Source: Phycisphaeraceae bacterium
Lineage (GTDB): Bacteria; Planctomycetota; Phycisphaerae; Phycisphaerales; Phycisphaeraceae
NCBI GenBank assembly: GCA_002716625.1
Contig: PBAS01000019.1
Location: 1-43,827 of the forward strand
DNA: 43,827 nucleotides
Direction: 5' to 3'
Position 1 is the stretch's first letter, and the number at the start of each line of letters is the position of its first letter. A program made the position numbers and the translations under genes. A model generated the notes under the pieces. It made no database searches, had not been told where the DNA came from, and saw only the letters and a program-made list of their open reading frames with translations. Below, piece by piece: positions 25,051-34,947 of this stretch.

Positions 25051-27888
25051 ATGAACCAGACCACCAATAACACCAAAAGCTATAGGAAGACGCTGAATCT
25101 ACCCAAAACGTCTTTTGCTATGAAGGCCCAACTTGTTCAGCGTGAACCGGCCACACTTAAAAAGTGGCAGTCAGAAAACCTCTATGAACGGATCCGAGAA
25201 GCACGATCTGGCTCACCAAAATATGTTTTTCATGACGGACCGCCATATGCCAATGGCAAGATCCATCTGGGACATTTGCTTAACAAGGTCCTTAAAGATC
25301 TCGTTGTACGCACCAAGACGATGGCTGGCTTTGACTGCCCGTACATCCCCGGGTGGGATTGCCATGGATTACCGATTGAACACAAGGTCATGCAAAATCT
25401 TGGTGATAAAGCCAAGAACATGACGCCACCACAAATTCGAAAACGCTGCCAGGACGATGCTCGTAAATATGTCAAACTCCAAGGCGGCCAAATGCAACGG
25501 CTGCTTACCCTTGCAGACTATGCGCAACCCTATCTGACAATGGCGCCACAATACGAATCTGCGGTACTGGAAGTCTTTGCAGATCTGGTTGGACAGGGTC
25601 TGGTTTACCGTGATCTTAAGCCCGTGCACTGGTCAATCGCCAACCAGACGGCGTTGGCTGAGGCAGAGCTTGAATACGAGGACACCGAGGATACGAGTGT
25701 CTATGTTCTTTTCGAGCTGATGGATCATCACTCATTACCCGATGCCCTTTCTGCTCCAGAAGATGAACCTGTTTATTTGATGATCTGGACTACCACGCCA
25801 TGGACATTACCGGCGAACCTGGCCATCGCGGTGCACGAATCCCTTGATTACGATTTATACCAGGTAAATCATCAGAACCGCTCACTGAATGTAATTGTGG
25901 CTTCCGGACTAGCTGATCGCGCCCTTGGTTCCGACCGAGTTGACGGCCAACCTGTACAACTGGGAAGTTGCAAAGGCACAGAATTACGTGGACTGGCCTA
26001 CCGTCATCCCTTTATCGATCGTACTGGACGAACAGTCCTGGCCCCTTATGTAACACTTGAAGAAGGAACGGGATTAGTACATACCGCGCCGGGCCACGGG
26101 CTTGAAGATTACCAGACCGCCATCAAGGAGGGTCTTGAGGTCTACTGCCCTGTACAGGATGACGGCACTTTTGATCAAAGCGTGCCGCCATGGCTGGTTG
26201 GCGTTGACGTGTGGTCCGCCAACAAACTTGTGATCAACAAGTTAAATCAGTCCGGTCACTTATTTTTTGACCATCCCTTTACCCACAGCTATCCCCACGA
26301 TTGGCGGTCTAAAACTCCGGTCATCTTCCGTGCAACAGAACAATGGTTCATGCGGGTTGACACTACCACTGCCAACCGCGACCAATCTTTGCGCCAAGCT
26401 GCAATGAATGCAACCGAGTCACAAATCCGATTCATTCCACAATGGGGACAGAACCGAATGCGTGGCATGTTGGAATCGCGACCGGACTGGTGCCTCAGCC
26501 GCCAACGGTCATGGGGACTTCCAATCCCCGCATTCTTTTCAGTTGATAGTAAAACATCCCTGCTGACCGCCGCATCCGTCCGGGCGGTTGCCGTAAAAGT
26601 GCGGGAACACGGATCTGATTATTGGTTCTCAGCAACTCCAGATGACCTACTGGCAGATTATGACCCGAAGATTGATCCGGATCTTTCCGAAGAGCATCGT
26701 GCCATTTTCAGCAACCCGGCAACCGAGTTATGCAAATCATCTGACATTTTCGATGTTTGGTTTGAATCTGGTTCATCATGGAATGCCGTGCTTCGCCAAC
26801 GCCAACACCCTTTCCCTGCAGACCTGTACCTAGAAGGATCAGACCAACATCGCGGTTGGTTCCAGCTCTCGTTGCTACCTGCTTTAGGTGTCACCGGCGA
26901 AAGTCCCTTTCGGACCGTCCTGACCCATGGTTTTATGGTCGACAAAGATTCGCGGAAGATGTCAAAATCGCTGGGTAACGCATTGGATGTTGATGAACTT
27001 CTCAAAAACTTCGGAGCCGATGTCTGCCGCTGGTGGGTTGCCTCGATCAATACTGACAATGACATCAAAGTTGACGTTGATTTCTTCAAGGTTGCGGGCG
27101 ATGAATACCGGAAACTGCGTAACACAATTCGCTTCATGCTTGGCAACCTGGCCGACTATGATCATGCACAACACCGCCATACATTCGTCGACTCGGATGC
27201 GACAAGTGTAGATGCGTGGGCATTAGGCTCCCTGGCGGAATTGATCTTGAACGTTCGCCAGCACTTCGACAGTCTTGTTTTCAGCAAGGCCAGGGAAGCA
27301 ATATTCCAGTTCTGCAATGAAACGATGTCAGCCATTTACCTCATGGCGGTGAAAGACAGACTCTATTGTGATCGCGTGAACAGTAACCGACGAAGGCGAA
27401 CACAAACTGCGATGCACACGATCACCGATGCGTTGATTCGCCTGTGCGCTGCCATTGTTCCTCACACATCTGAAGAAGCGTGGCAGGCGCTGCACGGCAC
27501 GGATTCGGACAGCGTCCACCTGCATCTGTTACCAGATCTACCTGAATGCAGGGTCGATGATGCGTGGCAACATGTGTTCGCGAATCGTGACAACTGGCTC
27601 AAAACAATTGAAGACGCACGCCAGCAGTTGGGAATCGACAACCCGCTTGACTGTGCATTGGTGCTGGCAGCAGATGAAAAACTGGCTCTTTTGGATCTAA
27701 TTGACCTTGCCGACCTCTGCGGGATCAGCCGGGTGGAACTTCGTGATGAGTTTTCCCAGGCAACCATCCGTGACCTAAGACCCGAACCCCGTTGCGATCG
27801 ATCATGGAAGCGCGACGGGACTGTCAAACTCCGCAGCAATGACAGCTGGTTATCGGACCGCGACGCCGCAGCTGTTGGTATTGAGTAG
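25051..27888 (+). CDS. ileS: Isoleucyl-tRNA synthetase
   Basis: A 945-residue class I synthetase that charges tRNA-Ile. HIGH is HLGH at residues 72-75 (FHDGPPYANGKIHLGHLLNK), the editing domain has IWTTTPWTLPANLAI, and KMSKS is near residue 636 (SRKMSKSLGNALDV). The C-terminal zinc motif, normally two CxxC pairs, is degenerate: RCDRSW at 914-919 keeps Cys915 but has Ser918, and LSDRD at 934-938 has Ser935 and Asp938. The surrounding sequence still aligns with the family, so this is substitution rather than truncation. The ribosome site is weak (GAGAT close to the ATG; AAGGAA lies about 18 bases away). Expression is probably controlled by the attenuator just upstream. Confidence 0.97.
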   Translation: MNQTTNNTKSYRKTLNLPKTSFAMKAQLVQREPATLKKWQSENLYERIREARSGSPKYVFHDGPPYANGKIHLGHLLNKVLKDLVVRTKTMAGFDCPYIPGWDCHGLPIEHKVMQNLGDKAKNMTPPQIRKRCQDDARKYVKLQGGQMQRLLTLADYAQPYLTMAPQYESAVLEVFADLVGQGLVYRDLKPVHWSIANQTALAEAELEYEDTEDTSVYVLFELMDHHSLPDALSAPEDEPVYLMIWTTTPWTLPANLAIAVHESLDYDLYQVNHQNRSLNVIVASGLADRALGSDRVDGQPVQLGSCKGTELRGLAYRHPFIDRTGRTVLAPYVTLEEGTGLVHTAPGHGLEDYQTAIKEGLEVYCPVQDDGTFDQSVPPWLVGVDVWSANKLVINKLNQSGHLFFDHPFTHSYPHDWRSKTPVIFRATEQWFMRVDTTTANRDQSLRQAAMNATESQIRFIPQWGQNRMRGMLESRPDWCLSRQRSWGLPIPAFFSVDSKTSLLTAASVRAVAVKVREHGSDYWFSATPDDLLADYDPKIDPDLSEEHRAIFSNPATELCKSSDIFDVWFESGSSWNAVLRQRQHPFPADLYLEGSDQHRGWFQLSLLPALGVTGESPFRTVLTHGFMVDKDSRKMSKSLGNALDVDELLKNFGADVCRWWVASINTDNDIKVDVDFFKVAGDEYRKLRNTIRFMLGNLADYDHAQHRHTFVDSDATSVDAWALGSLAELILNVRQHFDSLVFSKAREAIFQFCNETMSAIYLMAVKDRLYCDRVNSNRRRRTQTAMHTITDALIRLCAAIVPHTSEEAWQALHGTDSDSVHLHLLPDLPECRVDDAWQHVFANRDNWLKTIEDARQQLGIDNPLDCALVLAADEKLALLDLIDLADLCGISRVELRDEFSQATIRDLRPEPRCDRSWKRDGTVKLRSNDSWLSDRDAAAVGIE

Positions 27889-27969
27889 TGGACTAATTAC
27901 AAACAAATTCAAGGTCATATCTAGCCGATTTAATGAATGGGTCATCGATCCTGTCGACAGAGGAGATCA

Positions 27970-28350
27970 ATGCCAATGGACTTGGAAATACGGGAATTTC
28001 GAGCCAGTGATCAAGAGCAGGCCCGTTCGCTACTATTGGACAATGGCCCTGTTGACGGCGACTTGGATCATCTAAACCTGCTTATGAAACGGCCAAGTGG
28101 CTTGAGCGTTGTGGCGTCAAAGCAGGGCAGGATTATCGGTGCCATCCTCGGGAACAAAGTTGGTCGTTTTGTTGAATACTTCGTGCTGACTGCGACCCGG
28201 GATGATGAAACCAAGCTTGCACAAAGGATGCTTGATAAAGCCCTGCTCAAGCTCCTGGCGACCGGCATGACCAAGTGCAGGATCACAACCCCAGGAACTG
28301 TCCGCCAGTCATTCTGGGAATCCGTTCGCTGGCAATCTGACTCCGATTAA
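27970..28350 (+). CDS. GNAT-like acetyltransferase domain protein
   Basis: About 126 residues from the ATG at 27970, chosen for the AGGAG at 27961-27965; the open frame continues upstream without a ribosome site. The pattern IREFRASDQEQARSLLLDNG, GRIIGAILGNKVGRFVEYFVL, and TKLAQRMLDKALLKLLATG fits the first half and the CoA-binding helix of a GNAT fold, ending SFWESVRW as GNAT proteins often do. The acetyl-CoA loop is not a clear match, so the assignment is tentative. It follows ileS by 81 bp. Confidence 0.6.
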   Translation: MPMDLEIREFRASDQEQARSLLLDNGPVDGDLDHLNLLMKRPSGLSVVASKQGRIIGAILGNKVGRFVEYFVLTATRDDETKLAQRMLDKALLKLLATGMTKCRITTPGTVRQSFWESVRWQSDSD

Positions 28351-28449
28351 TTGCTCCCAAACCGTACCCACTCAACCATGTCATGAACGTTGCGTGAAGA
28401 CAACAAAACGCTTAATGCGCGATGAATAATTGACGATGGAACGCAATGG

Positions 28450-29253
28450 ATGTCGCACCAGAACGACAACCTGTCGTCGCAATCGTCACCTGGGGTAACC
28501 GCGGGAACGGAGGCGGTATACACCAAGCAGAGGCAACCACTGCCGAATGCCTTGACACACGAATTAGCTAATCTAGTTGATGCCGGCTTACGGCATATTG
28601 GACTGATCCTGTCGCAATTACGGGAACCGGAGATCCACGACCAGGACACCAAACCCATCCCAGGAGCTCTGATTGACAAACTGGAAACGGTGAGTCACGC
28701 CATGTCACAAATGGCAACTTTGCTGCACCAATCTAGACAACACAATATCCTGACAAGTTGCCACCCCCGTGCCCGCAACCGCATGGGAGACCTGATCAAG
28801 CATTTGGTGGAACTTATTTCTCCTGAAGCCCAGGAGACAGATATTGATATCCAAATTAATATCCCCCCCACAGTCTGTAATTTGCCAGCTGGCCCCTTAT
28901 ATCCGGTCATCGATAATGTCTTTCGTAATAGTGTGGCCGCAATCAACAACGGCAATGCCCCGCCGGAAATATCCCAGCAGATCCAGGTCACGGGATTGAT
29001 CAAAAACAACACGTTACACCTACAGATCCGTGATACGGGTCCAGGCTTAAACGAATGCCTGATAACGGAAGATGGCGCATTTCAATTCGGCCAGACAACC
29101 AAACCAGATGGCCATGGTGTGGGTCTCGTATTGTGTAGGGATATCGTTCGTTCACTCGATGGAACAATGACCATCGCCAATCACACCCCACATGGCGCTG
29201 TTGTGGATATTTGCATCCCGATCGCGCGTTTAGTTTTACCTGCCAGCGAGTAG
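28450..29253 (+). CDS. Soluble sensor histidine kinase (NtrB-like)
   Basis: A 267-residue kinase without membrane segments or a recognisable sensor domain. The dimerisation domain has the phospho-acceptor His37 in ALTHELANLVDAGLRHI, a style seen in many planctomycete kinases. The ATPase domain (about 110-260) shows the N box DNVFRNSVAAINN, G1 DTGPGL and G2 GHGVGLVLCRDIV. It would phosphorylate the response regulator encoded six bases downstream. What it senses is unknown; being soluble, it must read an internal signal or a partner protein. Confidence 0.85.
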   Translation: MSHQNDNLSSQSSPGVTAGTEAVYTKQRQPLPNALTHELANLVDAGLRHIGLILSQLREPEIHDQDTKPIPGALIDKLETVSHAMSQMATLLHQSRQHNILTSCHPRARNRMGDLIKHLVELISPEAQETDIDIQINIPPTVCNLPAGPLYPVIDNVFRNSVAAINNGNAPPEISQQIQVTGLIKNNTLHLQIRDTGPGLNECLITEDGAFQFGQTTKPDGHGVGLVLCRDIVRSLDGTMTIANHTPHGAVVDICIPIARLVLPASE

Positions 29254-29259
29254 ATCCCC

Positions 29260-30693
29260 GTGAACCATAACACACGCATCCTGATTGTTGATGACGACCT
29301 TATTGTAGCTGATTCGATTGCCGAATTCCTTTCACGCGAGGGGTACAAGACTGCAACCGCAGGCGACGGCAATGAGGCGCTGGCCATGCTCGAAGCAACC
29401 AGGTCCGATGATAATGGCTTTGGTGCTGTCGTCACTGACATGAACATGCCCCGCCGTGATGGTCTCGACCTGCTTCGCACGATTTCCAAAAGAGATCAAT
29501 CAATCGCAGTCATTGTGATCACCGGCTATGGAAAGATTGAAACTGCGGTCGAGTCAATTCAACTTGGTGCCGTCGATTATCTAACCAAGCCTATTGTGGA
29601 TGATGAACTTAGAATTGCCGTCCGCAAAGCTGTTCAACATCACACATTATTGGCTGAAAACCAAACCTTGCGAAACCAACTTCACGAACGCAATGCATTG
29701 GACAACCTGATCGGCGCAGACTACCGAATGCAGAAGGTCTACGACATGATCGAGGCGGTGACTGAAAGCAAAACCACCGTTCTCCTCCAAGGTAAAAGTG
29801 GGACGGGTAAGACAATGATCGCCCGAGCCATTCACGCTCAAAGCCCACGTCGCATGGGACCGATCGTTACATTTTCCTGTGGAGCAATCCCGGAAACATT
29901 GCTGGAAAGCGAATTATTCGGCCACGCCAAGGGCGCTTTCACAGGCGCTGAAACCGACAAGCCGGGCAAGATACTTTCTGCAGACGGTGGAACGCTCCTG
30001 ATCGATGAAATCAACAGTGCCACGATGGCGTTGCAAATAAAATTGCTTCGAGTCCTACAAGAAAAGCAGTTTGAGCCCGTGGGGTCAACCGAAACCGTCG
30101 AGGTAGATGTCCGGTTTATTCTGGCAACCAATGAGCCACTTGGCGACTTGGTTGCTGCTGGAAAGTTCCGCGAAGATCTTTACTATCGCATTAACGTAGT
30201 TGACATTGAGGTCCCCACACTGCGAGAGCGTCTCGGTGACATCCCCTTGCTGACCGATCACTTTTTAATAAAGTATGAGAAGGAAACAGGCAAACGACGC
30301 CGGTTCAGTGATGACGCCATCGAGATACTCAAGCAATATCATTGGCCTGGAAATGTGCGAGAACTTGAAAATGCTGTTGAAAGAGCAGTTGTTTTGAGCC
30401 GTCAACCAATCATTCATGTTGACGATTTACCTGAAACGGTCATCGCCAGTGTTGGCGGCCGTGACGGGAGCCTGTCCGCACCGGCCAATCATGGCATCAC
30501 GGTCCCTGCACTTAAAAATGGGTGGACACAGATGTCACTGACCAAGGCGATGGAAGAACCTGAACGCCAGATCATCCTTGCTGCCCTAGAGGCCAACAAT
30601 TGGAACCGCCAGGTAACAGCCGGCCAACTCAACATCAATCGCACCACACTTTACAAGAAGATCAAGCAGTACAAGCTGGACCAACCGGCTTGA
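29260..30693 (+). CDS. NtrC-family sigma-54-dependent response regulator
   Basis: A 477-residue three-domain regulator. The receiver domain has Asp11-Asp12 and the phospho-acceptor Asp60 (VVTDMNMPRRDG), with ITGYG and the Lys of YLTKPI. The AAA+ domain has Walker A GKSGTGKT from residue 178 and the sigma-54 contact loop GAFTGA at 225-230. The C terminus is a Fis-type helix-turn-helix (NRQVTAGQLNINRTTLYKKI). Start GTG 29260, six bases after the kinase stop, marking a two-component operon. I found no sigma-54 -24/-12 promoter in this window, so its targets are elsewhere. Confidence 0.93.
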   Translation: MNHNTRILIVDDDLIVADSIAEFLSREGYKTATAGDGNEALAMLEATRSDDNGFGAVVTDMNMPRRDGLDLLRTISKRDQSIAVIVITGYGKIETAVESIQLGAVDYLTKPIVDDELRIAVRKAVQHHTLLAENQTLRNQLHERNALDNLIGADYRMQKVYDMIEAVTESKTTVLLQGKSGTGKTMIARAIHAQSPRRMGPIVTFSCGAIPETLLESELFGHAKGAFTGAETDKPGKILSADGGTLLIDEINSATMALQIKLLRVLQEKQFEPVGSTETVEVDVRFILATNEPLGDLVAAGKFREDLYYRINVVDIEVPTLRERLGDIPLLTDHFLIKYEKETGKRRRFSDDAIEILKQYHWPGNVRELENAVERAVVLSRQPIIHVDDLPETVIASVGGRDGSLSAPANHGITVPALKNGWTQMSLTKAMEEPERQIILAALEANNWNRQVTAGQLNINRTTLYKKIKQYKLDQPA

Positions 30694-30869
30694 CCTGACC
30701 GCCTCGCACCTCTAAGAATTCCAGCACATTTATTTGAGATGGAGGTTCGTCTTTACAATACCCACCCAATCAGACTTTCCAGCCAGTCACGCCAAACACC
30801 ATTCCCCGCGCATTGCCACAGCACGACACCTCCAAGGCGTGTAGCACATCCGCACCACACACCCCATCC

Positions 30870-30890
30870 GGCACAACTGGTGCCCCCCCC
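30870..30890. other. Short hairpin and C8 tract in the gap before the nitrilase-family gene
   Basis: GGCAC (30870-30874), AACTG, GTGCC (30880-30884) forms a perfect 5-bp stem that runs into eight consecutive C (30883-30890). The remainder of 30694-30964 shows no gene I can support. A homopolymer of this kind is also a likely site of indel variation. Confidence 0.3.
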
Positions 30891-30964
30891 AACTTGTGTA
30901 TCGGGCTTCACTTGTGGATGATACAAAGGCACAAACCATGAACAATCAATGTGGAGGGCACTCA

Positions 30965-31840
30965 ATGAAATTGCGGATTGCCACATGCCAGTTTCCCGTT
31001 GATCGAGATGTTGAAAGGAATTGCCGGTACATCTGTCGCCAAATGAAATCCGCAACGCGACAAGGGGCTCACGTCGTGCATTTCTCCGAAGCATGCCTGT
31101 CAGGCTATGCCGGGAAGGAATTCGACTCGCACCGTGAATTGAATTGGCAGTTGCTCCACGCCAAGACACAGTTGATTATCGATTTAGCCAAACAGCTTGG
31201 GGTCTGGGTTATTCTCGGATCAAGTCACCAGCTTTCAAAACGACATAAACCCCACAATAGTCTTTATATTATCAACGATCGCGGAGCAATCGTTGATCGC
31301 TATGATAAGATGTTCTGTACGGGTGATGCTTCATCGCGGACAGGTGACCTGAAGCATTACAGTCCAGGCAATCACTTCAGCGTATTTTCGATCAAGGGTA
31401 TCCGCTGTGGAGCATTGATCTGCCATGACTTCCGCTACGACGAGCTATACCGCCAGTACAAGAAAATAGGCGTGCAAGTCATGTTCCACTCTTATCACAA
31501 TGGTCATTCAACAAAAAAACAGGTCCACTCAAGAAAGAACATCTGGGGCATGATCGTGCCGCCAACGATGCAAACCTATGCTGCCAACAACTACATGTGG
31601 ATCAGCGCGAACAATACGTCAGCACCGCATGGTAGTTGGCCCAGTTTCTTTGTCCTCCCTGACGGATATATCAATGGTCGACTGACATGCCATCGCCCAG
31701 GCGTCCTCCTATCAACCATTAACACAGACACCAAGTTCTACGACGCCTCCGCCAACTGGCGAAACCGCGCCTTCAAGGGAGTTTTCCACAGTGGAAAACT
31801 CGTGCAAGATCCGCGATCCCGTCGGCGAACAACAATATAG
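30965..31840 (+). CDS. Carbon-nitrogen hydrolase (nitrilase superfamily)
   Basis: About 291 residues from the ATG at 30965, chosen for GGAGGG about 7 bases upstream; an ATG at 30938 is an alternative. The catalytic triad is visible: Glu in VVHFSEACLSGY, Lys in IVDRYDKMFCTG, and Cys in CGALICHDFRYDELYR. The family hydrolyses amides, nitriles or N-carbamoyl groups. The sequence is not typical of NAD synthetase or of a clear subfamily, so the substrate is open. It lies upstream of purE by 22 bp and may share a transcript. Confidence 0.85.
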   Translation: MKLRIATCQFPVDRDVERNCRYICRQMKSATRQGAHVVHFSEACLSGYAGKEFDSHRELNWQLLHAKTQLIIDLAKQLGVWVILGSSHQLSKRHKPHNSLYIINDRGAIVDRYDKMFCTGDASSRTGDLKHYSPGNHFSVFSIKGIRCGALICHDFRYDELYRQYKKIGVQVMFHSYHNGHSTKKQVHSRKNIWGMIVPPTMQTYAANNYMWISANNTSAPHGSWPSFFVLPDGYINGRLTCHRPGVLLSTINTDTKFYDASANWRNRAFKGVFHSGKLVQDPRSRRRTTI

Positions 31841-31862
31841 AAATCCAGTAGAATGTCATGTT

Positions 31863-32360
31863 ATGGATAAAAACGACACCCCAATCGTTGGGATTGTCAT
31901 GGGCAGTGCCAGCGACGCACCGACCATGCGAAAATCCTGTGAAATACTTGATCAACTCCAGATCCCATGGGAAATGAAGGTTTGCTCAGCCCACCGAACA
32001 CCTCAGCGGGCCCATGATTTTGCAACTACGGCAGCAGACCGCGGAATCAAGGTCATCATCGCCGCGGCGGGGATGGCAGCACACCTGGCTGGGACCATGG
32101 CAGCGCTAACACACCTTCCAGTGTTAGGCGTGCCCATGGAAGGCAAGTTGGCTGGTGGCCTCGACGCCCTGTTGGCAACGGTCAACATGCCACGTGGCAT
32201 CCCAGTGGGTACTCTGAGCATGGGCAACCACGGCGCCGTCAATGCGGCGCTTTTTACGGCCGCCATCCTGGCAATCGCTGACCCAGCGATCGAAAAACGC
32301 CTGATTGAATACCGTAAACAGCAAACCGACGCGGTACCCGAAGAACCACCTGCTGAATAA
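31863..32360 (+). CDS. purE: N5-carboxyaminoimidazole ribonucleotide mutase PurE
   Basis: A 165-residue protein from the ATG at 31863, just before the conserved PIVGIVMGSASDAPTM; the open frame upstream overlaps the nitrilase-family gene. The active-site SAHRTPQRAHDF, IAAAGMAAHLAGTMAALT and GVPMEGKLAGGLDALLATVNMPRGIPVGTLSMG are classic PurE. It converts N5-CAIR to CAIR in purine synthesis; purK is not in the window. It converges with copA, leaving 20 bp between stops. Confidence 0.95.
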   Translation: MDKNDTPIVGIVMGSASDAPTMRKSCEILDQLQIPWEMKVCSAHRTPQRAHDFATTAADRGIKVIIAAAGMAAHLAGTMAALTHLPVLGVPMEGKLAGGLDALLATVNMPRGIPVGTLSMGNHGAVNAALFTAAILAIADPAIEKRLIEYRKQQTDAVPEEPPAE

Positions 32361-32380
32361 TAAGGTTCGTACGCAATCGC

Positions 32381-34579
32381 CTACCTGTCTGGTTTCCACG
32401 CATACCGTAGCCAACCCGCGTTGAGGACAACGCAAATTGAACTAGCGGACATTGCCGCAGCAGCAAACATCGGATTGAGCCACCCGAAGGCTGCCACCGG
32501 TATCAGTAGGACGTTATAAGCAAAAGCCCAGAATAGCCCAACATATATTCGCCGCATCGTTGCCCGACTCAATGTCAATATTCTCACCAATCCTCGCAGA
32601 TCTCCACTGATCAGGACCACGTGACCAGCCCGCATCGCGATATCTGTCCCACCGAGATGGTTCATGCCCGCACGCACACCGGCTCCCATTGCGACACCAA
32701 TATCCGCCTCAGCCAGAGCAGGCGCATCATTCACACCATCACCTACCATCGCAACTACGCCGCCATCACCCTGAATGCGGGCCACGTGCGCCTGCTTGCC
32801 AGTGGCAAGAACTTGCGCTTCAAACTGCCCAACACCCAGATCTTCAGCCAGTCGCTTGGTGGCGGTCTCGCTATCACCACTGATCACGATAACTTCCAAT
32901 CCAAAACGGTGTCGCAACGTATTAACCACTCCAGAGGCTTCCGGCCTGGGCATGTCGTGTAAACCGATCAACCCAACCGCCCGACCGTCAACGGCCACCC
33001 CGATAACCGTGCGACAGATCTCGGCCATCTGCTTGCTCTTTTCTACAAACTGCTCAACCTCATGTACCTGCTGGTCTCGTAAGGTCGGTAACCGGGCAAT
33101 CAAAACAGACCTCGCACCGACTCGACCCTTAACCCCACCAACGGAGAGATTTTCAAACCCATCCACCTGGAGAATCTGCAGTTTCTGTTGTCTCGCATAA
33201 GCCGCAATAGCCCGGCCAATCTGGTGTTGACTTAACTCTTCAACGGAAGCAACGACCTGCAGCATCTCGGTGGTGTCAATTGTTTTATCAAATGACTTGA
33301 ACGCACCAACTATGAATCGCCCAGTCGTCAGCGTTCCGGTCTTATCGAGCAATACATGTGAAATTCGACCCCCTCGTTCCAATGCTGCGGCATCCTTGAT
33401 CAGGATGCCGTGCCGGGCACCAAGACCCGTAGCAACCGCCATGACCGTTGGTGTCGCTAATCCCACAACACACGGACAAGCGATGATCAGTACAGCAATC
33501 ATTGGCTCTAAACCATTGGCCCAACCGTCTGTGAATAATCCCCATAAAAACCATGTCTGCAGTGCCACAAAGATGACGGCCGGCACAAATACCGCAGCCA
33601 CGTCATCAGCTGCGCGTTGCACAGCCGCCTTGGTGCTCTGCGCCTGGTGCACCAGCCCCGCCATCTGAGCCAGTAACGTCTCACTACCAGTCCGTGTCGC
33701 TCGCAATCGAATCGCACCAGACTGGTTCATCGTTCCACCGATGACTTCCGCCCCGGCAGAAACTGCCCGCGGCTCTGACTCACCGGTCACCAGTGATTGA
33801 TCAACACTTGATTCGCCGTCCGTCACAATCCCATCGACCGGCACACCTTGGCCAGGACGAACCAGCACCGTGTCGCCCACCACGACCTCATCCACGGGTA
33901 TCGTTATCCGCTCGCCATGACGTGTAACCGTTGCTTCCGATACCTGCACCTGCAGTAGAGCCGCCACAGCCGAACACGACTTGTGGCGGGCACGTTGCTC
34001 AATGAGGCGCCCCAAACTCACCAGGACCAATATGACAGCCGCGGTATTAAAGTAGACGGGGCCAAAATCCATCACGGTCGCCGTGCAACTGTAGACAAAT
34101 GCCACACCTGTTCCCAATGTCACCAAAGTGTCCATATCTGCTCGCATTCGCCGTACCGATCGATATGCCCCACGGTAGAAACCCCCTCCAAGAAACAAGA
34201 CAATCGGCGTTGCCAGTACAAGTTGTACCCACGCCGAGAACGGTGACTCCCATTGATTCAAACCCACAATGACACCAGCACCCACTGCACACAGTGCCCA
34301 TGTTGTCCACCGCCAGGCTTGGCCCTGCCCCAATCCCTCAAGACCGAATGGATCCGAAGAATCTGCCTCAATTGCATGGGCACCATATCCAGCCCGGTGA
34401 ACGGCATTAATAAATGCGTCAACCTCACCGGGTTGGAACTGGTGCTCAATACGCGCCTGCCCGGCGACAAGATTGACCATGGCACGGTCCACGCCCGGCA
34501 CACTGACAAGAACTTTCTCCACCGAATTGACACATCCAGCGCAATGCATACCCGTAATAGTGAGCGTAGTAACTGCCAT
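32381..34579 (-). CDS. copA: Cu(+)-translocating P-type ATPase
   Basis: About 732 residues from the ATG at 34579. It has one N-terminal heavy-metal domain (ITGMHCAGCVNSVEKVL), membrane helices, the phosphatase TGES loop (LVTGESEP), the transmembrane CPC (LIIACPCVVGLATPT) and the phosphorylation site DKTGTLTTG, then MVGDGVNDAPALAEADIGVA. Two membrane signatures point to the Cu(+) subgroup 1B-1: YN plus Pro in FWAFAYNVLLIPVAA and MxxSS in AMSASSICVVLNAG. It exports copper from the cytoplasm. No copper chaperone or regulator gene is adjacent. Confidence 0.93.
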   Translation of the reverse strand: MAVTTLTITGMHCAGCVNSVEKVLVSVPGVDRAMVNLVAGQARIEHQFQPGEVDAFINAVHRAGYGAHAIEADSSDPFGLEGLGQGQAWRWTTWALCAVGAGVIVGLNQWESPFSAWVQLVLATPIVLFLGGGFYRGAYRSVRRMRADMDTLVTLGTGVAFVYSCTATVMDFGPVYFNTAAVILVLVSLGRLIEQRARHKSCSAVAALLQVQVSEATVTRHGERITIPVDEVVVGDTVLVRPGQGVPVDGIVTDGESSVDQSLVTGESEPRAVSAGAEVIGGTMNQSGAIRLRATRTGSETLLAQMAGLVHQAQSTKAAVQRAADDVAAVFVPAVIFVALQTWFLWGLFTDGWANGLEPMIAVLIIACPCVVGLATPTVMAVATGLGARHGILIKDAAALERGGRISHVLLDKTGTLTTGRFIVGAFKSFDKTIDTTEMLQVVASVEELSQHQIGRAIAAYARQQKLQILQVDGFENLSVGGVKGRVGARSVLIARLPTLRDQQVHEVEQFVEKSKQMAEICRTVIGVAVDGRAVGLIGLHDMPRPEASGVVNTLRHRFGLEVIVISGDSETATKRLAEDLGVGQFEAQVLATGKQAHVARIQGDGGVVAMVGDGVNDAPALAEADIGVAMGAGVRAGMNHLGGTDIAMRAGHVVLISGDLRGLVRILTLSRATMRRIYVGLFWAFAYNVLLIPVAAFGWLNPMFAAAAMSASSICVVLNAGWLRYAWKPDR

Positions 34580-34654
34580 CACCGAATCTGATAAAGTAAA
34601 CCTAACGGACTTCTTAAATACTCAACATACGAGATGAAAGGATCGCAACATATC

Positions 34655-34942
34655 ATGTCTCTCGACACCTCAATGCCCATTTCCGACTTTCAAGAATATA
34701 TTCGCAAACGTTACTACAAAACAGATGCCGCTCGTGGCACGCCGGGCACGTTCCTGTGGTTTATGGAGGAAGTCGGAGAACTCGCAACGGCGCTGCATGG
34801 TGACGATCCGGAAAACTTGGCCGAAGAGTTTGCAGATGTCCTGGCTTGGCTATGCACATTAGCCAACATCAACAATATCGATTTAACCGCTGCTGTCCAC
34901 AACAAATACCTATCCGGTTCGGGGCCCGCTGGACATAAATAG
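34655..34942 (+). CDS. MazG-like nucleotide pyrophosphohydrolase
   Basis: About 95 residues from the ATG at 34655, preceded at about 11 bases by AAGGA; ATG 34634 is an alternative start. The MazG motifs are present: LWFMEEVGELATAL (ExxE) and NLAEEFADVLAWLCTLAN (ExxD), which bind the metal. The single-domain form is typical of small house-cleaning NTP pyrophosphatases. Divergent from copA and converging on dxs with only five bases between stops. Confidence 0.85.
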   Translation: MSLDTSMPISDFQEYIRKRYYKTDAARGTPGTFLWFMEEVGELATALHGDDPENLAEEFADVLAWLCTLANINNIDLTAAVHNKYLSGSGPAGHK

Positions 34943-34947
34943 TCAAT

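Noticed and set aside
30753-31169. Minus-strand ORF of 138 codons overlapping the nitrilase-family gene
   Set aside because: It is antisense to a clear coding region over much of its length, has no ribosome site and no recognisable motif.
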